A DNA stretch of 64,000 nt from the NCBI RefSeq assembly GCF_964204645.1, contig NC_134030.1, positions 5,144,278-5,208,277 on the forward strand. The letters are read 5' to 3'. This DNA is from Tubulanus polymorphus (lineage: Eukaryota > Nemertea > Palaeonemertea > Tubulaniformes > Tubulanidae). Position 1 is the stretch's first letter; every line of letters starts with the position of its first letter. The position numbers were made by a program, and so were the translations under genes. Below are positions 45,314-56,191 of the stretch, in pieces. The notes beneath the pieces were generated by a model. The model worked only from the letters and a program-made list of their open reading frames with translations, was not told the origin of the DNA and did no database searches.

Positions 45314-48300
45314 TTAAGTTTCGCTGGTCGTCATCTCTTCGTAAACGTCATTGGAGAAGCCGATCTGAGATTCAATACCATTTGATGGTGACTGGTGATT
45401 ATTCCAGTTGATGGTCACATTCGGTTGCTGATCGTTGATCGGCACATAGAGCGGGTTGTCACACACGTAGTTGACTGATGGACAGTCGGATTCGCGGTTT
45501 ACATCATCTTCAATCAGACGCTTTCGCCGCACGACGTCTCTTTTTCTATACGATATAATATTCAACTTTTCATAAGCAAATCTCAATCTATGAGTTTCGA
45601 TAAGGTTCAAAAGACTGAAATGTTCAATGACCGAACTTTACCTTTTGTATGCCACAGTTATTGATATAATTGCGATCACGATGATCAGCGCAACGCCACC
45701 TATAATCGAACCGATCACTAATGCATATGGGAAGGGATCTACCCGGTGGGACGCCATGTTGATTCCAGTCACTGAACTTGTTTTGCTTTCGGTTGAAGGC
45801 ACTATAGCCGTTACGTTTGCCGATGTTGATTTGCTGTAACTCGTCACGTATTCACTAGATGGCGCTGCTGTTGATAGAGAGGTCGTCGAGGTCAATGTTG
45901 AAGTTGATTCAGTCGTAGTCGTTGATTTGCTGTAACTCGTCGTGTATTCACTAGATGGCGCTGCTGTTGATAGAGAGGTCGTCGAGGTCAATGTTGAAGG
46001 CGTTTGAGTCGTTGTCGTTGAACTAGTTGTTGTAGGAGGTAGAACTTTTTCCATCGAAAATAAAGATGAAATAATATTAGATAAAAACAATCACCACAAC
46101 ATAATAGTATATACGTAATTTGTATTAACCCTTTCAGTGCGTCTACACCAATATATATATAAACTTACCCTTCTTGCAAATATAACGTATATAGTGACTT
46201 TCACAATCTGTGACCAACCATCTGATAGTGGAACCCTCACCATAAACCATTTGAATACATTTTTTTTTACTTGGAATGCCATCAAAGATCTTGCTGGGCT
46301 GTTTAGAAAACCAATCGGTGTATACCAATGACGACTCTGATAAAACACAAATAGAAACGTTAGAATATTCCAACAAAAGTAAAGAATAGGACTGAAAAAA
46401 ATGTATACATCGGCGTCGAAAATAACCTCTGATCAATTTTTTCTTCATCCAAAAATAGATCAGCTGGAGATGTTCAGTGGCTGAAACGTTGAGATTTCAT
46501 CCCGATAACAAATTGTTACTTACTGTCGCCATTTCTCCAGTAGACGCTCGATGCATCGATCCAGAACTGATCCGTTGAATGCGGTTTTATCACTGTTTTG
46601 ATAAAACGACGAATCGTTTGCTGATCGGACTCGGATGGTATAACGAGTAAACTACCTCCCGCATTAGCACATGCTTCGCGAGATTTAAACCAAGTCTTCG
46701 CCTCGCCGACTGAGTAACAACGGCCTTCAAATTCGTGTTGTCCATCTACACAGGCGCTTTGATCTATTTAGAAGTTTGAAATGAGTATTCAGTTTCGAAT
46801 TTAAAATGCAATATGAGTACGGCATATTTGAGTACAATGTAATGTATATCATTAACAGATTGTTAATTTCTTCTTCCTTCGTTGTATTGAATGTTTGGTA
46901 CTTGACGAGGGTATTTACCAGAGAACTGGCAGACATATCTATAATGTTCGATGCAGTTTGTTTCTCGCCAGTCATAGTCTGCGGATACCAGTGAGGCGCA
47001 TGTATTGTCAAACCGGGCAACGTTTGGTCGGCCCTTGACCCAAGAGGAGTACATCCCTGAAATAAATAACCATAACATGTATATCATTACGTATCTAAGT
47101 TAGATACCTTATTTAGGCTTAAATTCTCATCTCTGTTTGACTTTAAAGTTTATGATAAGAAATGATGTTCTCAGGGCTTGACATACCATTGAGTTTGTAT
47201 ATATAGTTGTGATTACTTCCCCCGCAAATCTCATCTGGTTTATCTTTGCAAGGCATTGTACATCCGTTACCGATACCATACCTGCCGTACGTATCGTCGC
47301 AAAAACATTGGTAACCATACTGAAAGTATGATTTATTACAAAATTTGCTAAATAATAATCCTGTTCGAACCAAATAGATACACAAATACAGAGTATCAAG
47401 GCCCGGTTTTATAGACTAGGATTAACTTCAACCCAAGGGCTAAAAAAGATGTGATTATCAAAAAGATATGTAGAACGTCATGAACATTACACCATGTTCT
47501 TGGCGAGGCCATAGAACGTACCTGGACGCCGGCATATTTGTAGTCCTTGTTCGCCCCATTACATTGTTTGATGCATGTTCCAACGTTTGGATTATTGCCA
47601 CTGACTTGATACTTTAGGTCTCGTCCTCTGTTCGTGTCTTTGTAGCATCCTTGCGCGGCAATTACACCATAATCACCTACGTGGAACAGTTGACAAAAAG
47701 AAACACGTTTCGAAGTGACGTTGAAATTTATTTTCTGCCCTCATTCCACAGATAACGTTTTTCTCCGTTTTTATGTTTCGTTGGCCTTGCCACGATAATG
47801 GCTGGTCTATCACAAAAGCATTGATCTAATTTCAGCATACAGTTCTAAGTATATACCTTGTTCCCAGTGCCAGTCGCCTAGTGTTACCGTACCGGCCAAC
47901 CAAGCATCTTTCCACCTTTTCTTAACCATCGATGTAACGATAAAATCTCGTTCAGCCTCATTTTTAACGTCGAGAAGAGCCCCGTTATTACTACTGCACC
48001 TTCGCACTGCGTCGGAATGTTTTTGTGGCGTTGAGTTGAAAGAATAACACGCGTTTCCGAACTCGTCAGTATAACCACTAGGACATCTTGAAACTGTGCC
48101 TTAAGGTAAAAAAAGATCGGATTTTCAAATTGCAATGGAGTTTCTTTAGATGTACTCCCATCGATGTACGCGTTTTCACGGACATATAAAGTTTCGTTAG
48201 ATGGTCATACACATGATTATTACACGGTTAAATTATACTGAGAGCCTTTTTGAATAACCTATAATTGATTCATTTTACTCACATTTTATTGACTGCAACA

Positions 48301-48349
48301 ACGACATCAATGCGACCAACAAAATTAAACGATCAACTGTGCGAACCAT
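45314..48349 (-). CDS. C-type lectin receptor with WSC domain inside a CTLD
   Basis: Nine exons: 48283-48349, 47857-48099, 47522-47676, 47187-47319, 46919-47056, 46524-46763, 46169-46336, 45642-46044 and 45314-45545, giving 592 aa. Order: signal peptide; first half of CTLD 1 (to about 103; GNACYSFN, GALLDVKNEAERDF, WHWEQ); WSC domain (104-199; AAQGCYKDTN, YQCFCDDTYG, CKDKPDEICGGSN); second half of CTLD 1 (200-245; SSWVKGRPN, NCIEHYRYVCQF); CTLD 2 (246-381); Ser/Thr-rich stalk (about 382-490) with a duplicated block; TM (ALVIGSIIGGVALIIVIAII); cytoplasmic tail with YVCDNPLYVPI. The WSC cassette is bounded by phase 1 introns. The canonical calcium/sugar EPN or WND motifs are not seen, so glycan binding by the CTLDs is uncertain. 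Probably a cell-surface recognition receptor. Confidence 0.85.
45825..46003 (-). repeat. 96-bp tandem duplication in mucin-like stalk
   Basis: The word gttgatttgctgtaactcgt recurs with a period of 96 bp (45825 and 45921). About 79 bases of each unit are nearly identical and encode TSTTSLSTAAPSSEY-type Ser/Thr-rich sequence. The near-identity at synonymous sites indicates a recent in-frame duplication that lengthened the stalk by 32 residues. Confidence 0.85.
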
Positions 48350-49460
48350 CTGAAACAAAACAGATCCGACACGTTTTCGAATCTAAATTTCATTTCTTAG
48401 AGGACAACGATTGAGATATGTTATGATAATCAGAAATCTGTGCATAGTAAATTATAACTCATCGATATATCGTTAATACCAAAAAATTATTTTGGTATCC
48501 CTTACAAAACCCACCTGACCTGCCGGGGGCAAAACAGGGGGTTTGATTCTGAAATCGGAAATCGAAGTACAGATATAGTTGTGTGATCGGCGGTTGAATT
48601 TACAAAATATTTTGATTTAATCGAAGGACTTAATTGAAAATGTCGGTACCGGCTAATTCAAACAATCGTCCAAACGGTCTGAACCGACAAGCGGGTGATT
48701 GGGGTTAATTTTGTTAGCTGCCTTAACTAATACCAAATAATTTTTGCTAATACCGACCCCGCTTAAAGGCTAAGAGCTTTAATTCTCAAACTAAAAACCT
48801 TTAAAATGAGAAGTTCGTCTTACCTTCTTTTCCTAGCTTGATAATAATTCCATTCGTTTATTGTGATTAATTTTCTCCTTAGATAGAGGGTACATGTTAT
48901 ATCTAATGATTATTGTCGTGTAAAAGTTTTATCTGATAAACTACTTTATGTAGACATTATTGCCTTGAACGTAATCAGACTTAGCCCTTGATGACACATT
49001 GTTCACAAATCACCCGATACGATATTTTGAAAAACGATTCGGTGCGGTACCCGTGTGGTAAAAAAGTTGAATAGGTCAATTAGAAATTATTCTATAGACA
49101 TAGAAATGTTGGAGAATCTCTATTCATACTTTATAATGAGAAGAAATGTATAGTATAAGGAAATAAACGCATTTCCGAGCCACAAAGCAACGTAATGTAA
49201 CATTGCATATTATGTTCACATAGGAAAGGATTTGAATTGAATTCAAACTTGTGAAATTAATGTTAGTTTGATTGATATTGATATCGCATTTACAATATTT
49301 CTATTTCGAACTATGTATTCGTTCCTACGCATGCTGTGTCAGCATTAAAATCGAATAAGGTTCGAAGGAATTTTTACACCACCGCGAATTATTTTGAATC
49401 CATTATCTTATTAATACTTTATGTGTATATTCAAACATCAGACGACAGAACTCCGTCAAA
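48350..49460. other. Intergenic, with inverted-repeat element
   Basis: No gene. It holds the bracketed inverted repeat at 48474-48756 and otherwise AT-rich sequence. An upstream in-frame extension near 49336 is not part of the next GPCR frame. Confidence 0.4.
48474..48756. repeat. Inverted repeats bracketing about 280 bp
   Basis: The left end taataccaaaaaattattttggta and the right end taataccaaataatttttgc are imperfect reverse complements of one another, each itself partly palindromic. The layout is that of a small non-autonomous DNA element, but a target-site duplication was not identified. Confidence 0.35.
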
Positions 49461-50531
49461 ATGCGCATTTCTAATGAAAGCACGACGACACCTTACATTA
49501 GCCGGTGTCAGGCAATTCGGAGTTCACGACCTATTCGCTGGGACTACAGATTCAGTGTTTATATGTACCTCGGCCTGTATCTACCTGCGTCGGTTCTTGG
49601 TATCATACTCAATACCTTCACGATTATCGTTCTCAGAAAGCTCAAAAGTGAATCGTATTTTCTCGTAAAAATTCTCGCTTTCAACGATCTGTTATTCATG
49701 GTCTCAGCATTCGTTCTTTATCCACTGAGAACTGCTTACATACGCGTCGTGTTAGGAGACATTGTCTACAGAGTTGCTGATTGGAATTTTGGGAAGGCGT
49801 TTATCAGCGCATCTTTGCCATTTTTCTACATATTTCAAATGACGCGTAATTGGTGTACAGTCCTCTTGAGCTTGGAAAGACTGATCGTTGTTTTATTCCC
49901 ACTGAAGTCTCGTAAAATCCCGAAGAACTTGTTAACAATCGTTGCTATTTCTATAATCAAACTTTTTGCCTTCTGTGGATTCTTCATCTATTTCATGTCT
50001 AATATGCGCATAAAAACACTCGGATGTCCAGCGAACTGGCCCTATGTAACTGTGTTTAAGTCTCGCATTGTTTACCCTACGATAAACCAGATTTGGTGGC
50101 GGCATATTTTTGCCGGAAAATTCATGTACATGTACGCCACTGTTGTTATACCGATATGTTTATTATTGGTAAGCAGCGTTATTCTAGTTTCGGTGTTGTT
50201 GTTTCGAAAATTAGGGCGGCGATCACGGTTGGGTGTGATCGACGCTTCGGCGAACAAGGAACTGAAAGTTTTACGCATGGTTCTTACGCTCGTCGCGGTT
50301 TACTTGTTCTGCGAAGGTTTTGGTTTCGTCGATCGCATGAAATACATGAATATCTTTAAAATCCGCATCGACTCGATGGTTCTGCGTAAAATATCGTTGG
50401 GATTTTCTATCATCGATTCTTCGGTAAATTTCTTCGTTTACTGCCTGACGAATGATAAGTTCAGAAGATCAGCGTTTGAAATTCTATCTGTTCAAGTTGA
50501 TAGAATATCGCGTATAAACGCAGACTGTTAG
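49461..50531 (+). CDS. Rhodopsin-like GPCR, intronless (pair 2, copy A)
   Basis: Single exon, 356 aa with seven TMs. It starts MRISNESTTTPYISRCQAIR, with an N-glycosylation sequon at residue 4. TM1 is ILNTFTIIVLRKL. The TM3 end reads LSLERLIVVLFPLKSRKI (LER for DRY), and TM7 reads IDSSVNFFVYCLTN in place of NPxxY. It is a tandem duplicate of the gene at 51002-52096. Both share the receptor class of pair 1 (N-x-F-x-x-Y in TM7, xER at TM3), but similarity between pairs is low. Ligand unknown, probably a peptide. Confidence 0.86.
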   Translation: MRISNESTTTPYISRCQAIRSSRPIRWDYRFSVYMYLGLYLPASVLGIILNTFTIIVLRKLKSESYFLVKILAFNDLLFMVSAFVLYPLRTAYIRVVLGDIVYRVADWNFGKAFISASLPFFYIFQMTRNWCTVLLSLERLIVVLFPLKSRKIPKNLLTIVAISIIKLFAFCGFFIYFMSNMRIKTLGCPANWPYVTVFKSRIVYPTINQIWWRHIFAGKFMYMYATVVIPICLLLVSSVILVSVLLFRKLGRRSRLGVIDASANKELKVLRMVLTLVAVYLFCEGFGFVDRMKYMNIFKIRIDSMVLRKISLGFSIIDSSVNFFVYCLTNDKFRRSAFEILSVQVDRISRINADC

Positions 50532-51001
50532 TAACAATATCCGACTTTTAACACCATTGTGTGCACTAGGCCTAGATATTGCGACTGATTGATGATAAAA
50601 CTCGGAGGATGAATCTCAATATATTTACTTATCAAAAAATGAAGATGACCGTTCAAATACACAACTGCCTCCCTCTGCTGGATTTCTAACCGACTCGAAC
50701 GCAGATACCCGGATCCGAATCCACATAGTTGTGACTTAGAATTTGACGACGGTTCTAGTTTATTTTCTAGTTAAGAAGTGTATAGAACCGGATTATGAAT
50801 AAATGGAGGTCTAGATTTTATGCTTGAATTTCGTGCGACAAAATTATTCTATATCTAAACACAGTCGGATCTATGGGGTAATAGCGTGATTTTTTTTCTT
50901 TTTGGTGTTTTTGCCATTACTTAAGAAAGAGAAAGAGACATTACAGCGTATATAGATGCAGCATTAAAACATTACCGATGACACGGAGACCTTACGTTAA
51001 A
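50532..51001. other. Spacer between tandem GPCRs
   Basis: 470 bp without an exon. The last 25 bases before each start codon are similar in the two paralogues (gacgacagaactccgtcaaa and gatgacacggagacctta), showing that the duplication included some 5' flank. Confidence 0.5.
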
Positions 51002-52096
51002 ATGCGCATTTCCAATGAAAGCACGACGATACCTTACATTAGTCGGTGTCAGGCAATTCGGAGTTCACGACCTATTCGCTGGGATTACAGATTCAGTGTT
51101 TATATGTACCTCGGTCTGTATCTACCTGCGTCGGTTCTGGGTATCATACTCAATACCTTCACGATCATCGTCCTCAGAAAGCTAAAAAGCGCTTCATATT
51201 TTCTTGTAAAAATTCTCGCATTCACCGATCTGTTATTCATGATTTCAACGTTCGTCCTTTATCCACTGAGAACTGCCTACATATACCCCGTACTAAGAGA
51301 CATACTCTATAGAAGAGATGACTGGAAATTTGGGAAGGCGTTTATCACAGTGTTTTTGCCATTTTTCTACATATTTCAAATGTCTCGTAACTGGTGTACT
51401 GTCGTTCTGAGCTTGGAAAGATTATTCGTCGTTTTATTTCCATTGAGGTCGCGTAAAATCCCGAAGAATATCTTGTCTACGGCTTTCATCAGCGCAGTTA
51501 CTATTTTCGCATTTTGCGTATACTCCGCACATTTTATACCCGTACGCCATCTAGGAGTAGTTGGCTGCCCAGTGAGCTGGCCGTATATTACCGTAACAAC
51601 GACGGATAAGCTGTTCATTAAGATACCGTATTGGTATAAAAAGTTTATTAACATCTACATATACATGTACGCCACTGTTATTTTCCCAGTTTGTTTCTTA
51701 ATGGTTAACAGCGTGATTCTGATGTTGGTGTTGTTGTTTCGAAAATTAGAGCAGCGATCACGGTTGGGTGTGATCGACGCTTCGGCGAACAAGGAACTGA
51801 AAGTTTTACGCATGGTTCTTACGCTCGTCGCGGTTTACTTGTTCTGCGAAGGTTTTGGTTTCGTCGATCGTATGAGCTATATGCATATCTTTAAAATCCG
51901 CATCAACGCGATGGTTCTGCGTAAAATATCGTTGGGATTTTCGATCATTGATTCTTCGGTAAATTTCTTCGTTTACTGTCTGACGAATGGTAAATTCAGA
52001 AGATTGGCGTTTGAAATTCTATCTGTGCGAATTGATAAAATATCATGCGTAAAACCAAAGTGTAAACTATTGAGAAAAACACCTATACTGAGTTAA
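51002..52096 (+). CDS. Rhodopsin-like GPCR, intronless (pair 2, copy B)
   Basis: Single exon; 364 aa from the ATG at 51002, chosen because it aligns with the start of the upstream paralogue (MRISNEST). An in-frame ATG at 50978 would add eight residues. It shares the same seven-TM layout, LSLERLFVVLFPLRSRKI at TM3 and IDSSVNFFVYCLTN at TM7. Against copy A the N terminus to TM2 and TM6-TM7 are almost identical at the DNA level, whereas TM4, extracellular loop 2 and TM5 differ strongly. The C-terminal tail is longer and basic (KPKCKLLRKTPILS). Confidence 0.86.
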   Translation: MRISNESTTIPYISRCQAIRSSRPIRWDYRFSVYMYLGLYLPASVLGIILNTFTIIVLRKLKSASYFLVKILAFTDLLFMISTFVLYPLRTAYIYPVLRDILYRRDDWKFGKAFITVFLPFFYIFQMSRNWCTVVLSLERLFVVLFPLRSRKIPKNILSTAFISAVTIFAFCVYSAHFIPVRHLGVVGCPVSWPYITVTTTDKLFIKIPYWYKKFINIYIYMYATVIFPVCFLMVNSVILMLVLLFRKLEQRSRLGVIDASANKELKVLRMVLTLVAVYLFCEGFGFVDRMSYMHIFKIRINAMVLRKISLGFSIIDSSVNFFVYCLTNGKFRRLAFEILSVRIDKISCVKPKCKLLRKTPILS

Positions 52097-52829
52097 GAGC
52101 ACATGTACATTCACAAAATGCCCAATTGGTAAACCGACCAGACTTCACTCACTTTTCTCCTTAGAATATCGTTAATTAATTGGCAAGATGATTGATTGAT
52201 AAGGTTTGCTTCGAATTATAAAACAAGAATATGAACACGCAGAATTTCTTTTCTCTAACAAAACACTTTTTCCCACGCACTATGTTACATTACAGTATAC
52301 ATTATATCAAAAATACATAATAATTCATACTCTATATGTATTTTTGATTATATTAGTACTAGACATTTAGACCATTGTCTCCGAGTTAACCCAACCGGAA
52401 ACACGATGGCCTGAAACTATCGCCAATAAATACACCAGGTGCAGCGCTTGTTTTTGAACATAATTTCAAAAACTCTTCACCGGAAACATGTGTTAATTAT
52501 CTTCGGGCAGGTGTTATCATCGGGGTTGACTATTTAACGAAAACATTTAATTTAAAAATTCAGTTAATCCGCTGATCATTTCTGGGTAAGTCAGTTGTTG
52601 TGTACCGTCCCAGTTCAGATATTTGAAATACCTGATATTTAACTGTTCATCTTTACGCAAAGTGGAATTTCAGTTGTGATAACATTGAGTCGTATTGAGA
52701 ATTTATTTCTCCAAAGACTTAAGCTTATTCTTTGTTAACCAGCTTAACGAGGCTATTACTATTATTCATCTACATTCCCGAGAAAGTTCACTATTTCGCT
52801 ATAATTTTAGGTTGATATATCTGGTCACA
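52097..52829. other. Intergenic, no gene seen
   Basis: AT-rich spacer before the astacin gene. It contains a short near-palindrome (atcaaaaatacataataatt ... tatgtatttttgat, about 52308-52351). The astacin promoter presumably lies in the last few hundred bases; no clear TATA box was seen. Confidence 0.35.
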
Positions 52830-55800
52830 ATGCTGCGATTGGAGCTGATATTGTTTTTTGTCTTTCTGCAATGGATATCTGCTTTTAAAGGTTCGTCATC
52901 AGTAATAATCAATTATTATTTTCAATAAACTTCAAAGGTCTCAATCAATCTTTTCCGCCTCTCACCGCTTGGTGAAAATTTATATACTTCAGAATATACG
53001 TTGTTTTTTTCGATATATATTTCCTTTCTAACAGCACAGACAGATGACGATATAATTGCAAAGCTACTTCACATGGGTTAGTGTAAAATATTACCTTACT
53101 TCAACCTACACGTTTATTAGTACTTCTGGCATCTGATTAAATTCGGCCGTCACGTTGTTCATATTCTAAAATTTGTTATCACAGAAAAGCGTGAGATAGT
53201 AAATGTTCACGATCACATACTAGAAGTGAACGAACTTCATTCTCGTCTACAGAAGAAAGGGACAAATTCAGGTGAAGAAGGTACGAACGACCGTGAAAGT
53301 ATGCTTGCGTGATTTGAATTGCACAGGCTGTGAAAGAAATTTATCACGTCATTCGTTTTTTATTCTTTGCACGAAGTTGGTGACCAGAAAGTGGACCTCA
53401 TGGAAGGTGATATCGTCCGTGCTGACGATCCAAATCTTGACAAGAGATCGGCAGCCAGTAATCTTATGAAATTATGGAGGGATCGAGTGATTCCGTATGA
53501 ATTCAGCTCTACCATCGACGATCGTGAGTTTATGTATTTTGTTGTTTTTTTAAGAATGATTTGTCAATATGGTTAGAAAATGGAAGTCGAACAATCCAGG
53601 CATTTTTGTTCGCCATGTTTGAGTTACGTAATGAGGTGTTCATCTTTTCCAGATGCTCAAAAAACTATCATCACCGCAGTGAATAAGATTGCCTCAGTGA
53701 CGTGCTTAAAGTTTAGACCGATGAAGAACGGAGACAAAAATTGGGTGCAATTCTTTCAAGGCAGTGGGTAAGAGAACGAACACCTCGAAAAGAACGAAGA
53801 GAAGTTTCTCCTCGATGCTACAAATTTGAAAAAAAAAACACACACAAAACGAATTCATTTCACGTTAGGAAATAAAATGTTTTATGAGAGCCAGCGTAGT
53901 TTATCTATCACGTGTTCAAACACGTTTCTTATCACTTGTTGAACTCCGCCCACTGAGTAACCTCGTGGCGGATTCAGTCCGTCTGGGTGCTAATAAAACC
54001 CACCCTTATGTCCCATCCCCTTTTGGAAATCAATGTGTAAATTGCTTTCCGAGATCATCTCGGCGGTATCCATAACATTAACTGTGACTCTGTATTATTA
54101 TGTAGCACTTTTTGGCCCAACCTTTTTGAAAATTCTGTTTTAATCTAGAATATTTGCATTTCCGTTATTTCTGCAAATAGATGACCTTTATCAATCATTC
54201 ACATAATCTCCTTAATTTTGCTGCAAGTTATAGTACGGTGTTTTATTCTCACAGAGCAAGGGGTATCATAAAGTATATTTTTTACTTCTAGGTGTTATTC
54301 ATCAATTGGCAAAACGTATTGGTCGAATGGGTACCAACAAATATCGATTGGAAGGGGCTGCGTTAACGAGGGCACGATAATGCATGAAGTCTTGCATGCG
54401 CTTGGTAATAAATGTCTTATCGTTTTTCCACATTTGCCAAATGAGTTGATTATCGTGAAAAAATGACGCGAAAAGATTCACCCGATTTCGACCATCATCA
54501 ATAACGTTATGTCCTATTCGATAGCAAAAGATTTCTATGATTTACACGATATACAGGTTACTGGCACGAGCAAAGTCGACCAGATCGGGATAGATATGTT
54601 GAAATATTTTGGGAGCACATCACAAGCGGTGCGTTTACAGCATGATTTTCTTTATCAAATGCAACTTAAGGCAATTAATGACAATAAATGTTAATGTTAT
54701 GAAGTTCTCTATCGTCAAAGGAAATCAACACAATTTCAATAAACAGCGCTCGTCAAACACGCAAAATTTGACATACGATTACGACAGTATCATGCACTAT
54801 GGGAACCACGCTTTCTCTAAGAATGGAAAACCAACAATTCAAGCTATTGGCGATCCCAACAAGCAGCTAGGACAACGAACGAAGCTCAGCCCTCTCGACA
54901 TTGCTGGTTTGAATAAACTGTATAACTGTGAAAAGAGTAAGTTCTTATAGTTGGCCATTCGAGAAGGAATCCTATGTCTATTTTAGATAAAAACAGTTGT
55001 TATTTTTGTCTATTTATTCTTCTAGGTACAAAGACAGGAATATCGGACTGGTCGGCTTGGACGAGTTGTCACATTTCATGTGATAAAATTCGTCAGAGAT
55101 TCTGTTTTCACGACAGCTGTTCGAATACAGATTATTTTGGCGTTGAAACTGAGAATGGCAAATGTACCGATGCCGAATGTAATGGTACGGGCTTCAAGCA
55201 ATTTTCAAATCGACATGGAAATGGCTTATAGGTATTTCATAGTTCAATTCTTATATCTTAGCGCCATTAGATGGTCATTGGAATAGATGGTCAAGCTGGG
55301 ATTCGTGCAGCATCACGTGTGGAACGGGGACGAAGAAAAGAACTCGGCAGTGTCAGGATCCAGCTCCTAAAAACAACGGGAGAATGTGCGTCGGTTCAGC
55401 GACTGACATAACGCCGTGTTCAATGAGGCCGTGTGGGCTAGGTACGCAGGTATCTCTGACACAGAAAAGAAAAGAAACAAAGAAATATTTTTTCCAATTA
55501 CATCACGCTTCATTTTCAGGACCCTATGATACGGAATTCGAATATGGGCTTGGAAAATGGCAAGATATCGGACTGAGGAAATGGGCGATCCACCAAGGAA
55601 AGACTCCATCGTCCATGACAGGACCTAACAACGACCATACACGTGGTGACAAGACAGGTTTGTGCTGGCAAAAATTTGCTTGATTCATTCAATAAAATAC
55701 CTAAAATGATGAAACCTATAAAGAATATTATTACATTAATCAAAATACCCAATAGGGCATTACCTTTATTTCGAGGCATCTGCACCGTCCAAAAGAGGAG

Positions 55801-56191
55801 ACACCGCAACACTACAACTGACGAAGCCTGCCGATACGAAAAGGAAAGAATGTCTAGATTTCTACTACAGTATGTACGGGAGTGGAATAGGTAGTTTAGA
55901 AGTCATTCTCTCAGGTAGGCCGGTGTGGAGAATAGGCGGCGATCAAGGCACGGAATGGAAGCATCAAGTCATTGAACTCCCAACGACCAATCCAGTAAAG
56001 GCAAGTCTTCGACAAACACGCTTTTCTTTTAGCTTCATTTCATTTTAGTTGAGGTTGTTTTTACCGATTGAAATTGTGCGAGAATTTAAGTGTTATTGAT
56101 TGATATCCTTCAGATTGCACTCAGAGCTACCCGAGGTCCAGATTTCAGGGCTGATATAGCGTTAGATGACCTTAGAATCAAGGAGTGTTAG
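52830..56191 (+). CDS. Astacin metalloprotease with two TSP1 and a MAM domain
   Basis: Thirteen exons: 52830-52890, 53035-53076, 53185-53271, 53377-53523, 53653-53767, 54292-54404, 54557-54628, 54721-54936, 55026-55184, 55271-55441, 55520-55657, 55756-56000 and 56114-56191, giving 547 aa. Layout: signal peptide; propeptide with the aspartate-switch-type motif MEGD (D75) and a basic site DKR before the mature protease; astacin domain with HEVLHALGYWH (H182, E183, H186, H192) and Met-turn SIMHY; TSP1 repeats DWSAWTSC and WSSWDSCSITCG; MAM domain (GPYDTEFEYG to IALDDL). It is a secreted zinc endopeptidase of the extracellular matrix; substrate unknown. Exon 7 is only 72 bp and carries the third zinc histidine. 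Intron 12 uses a GC donor. The exon 4 acceptor (cgaag) is the weakest joint. AATAAA is at 56321-56326. Confidence 0.9.

Noticed and set aside
54405-54720. Apparent loss of the third zinc histidine, suggesting an astacin pseudogene
   Set aside because: Out-of-frame look-alikes near 54430 and 54650 misled at first. A clean 72-bp exon at 54557-54628 in the right phase supplies GYWHEQSRPDRD, and the whole 547-codon model closes without breaks.
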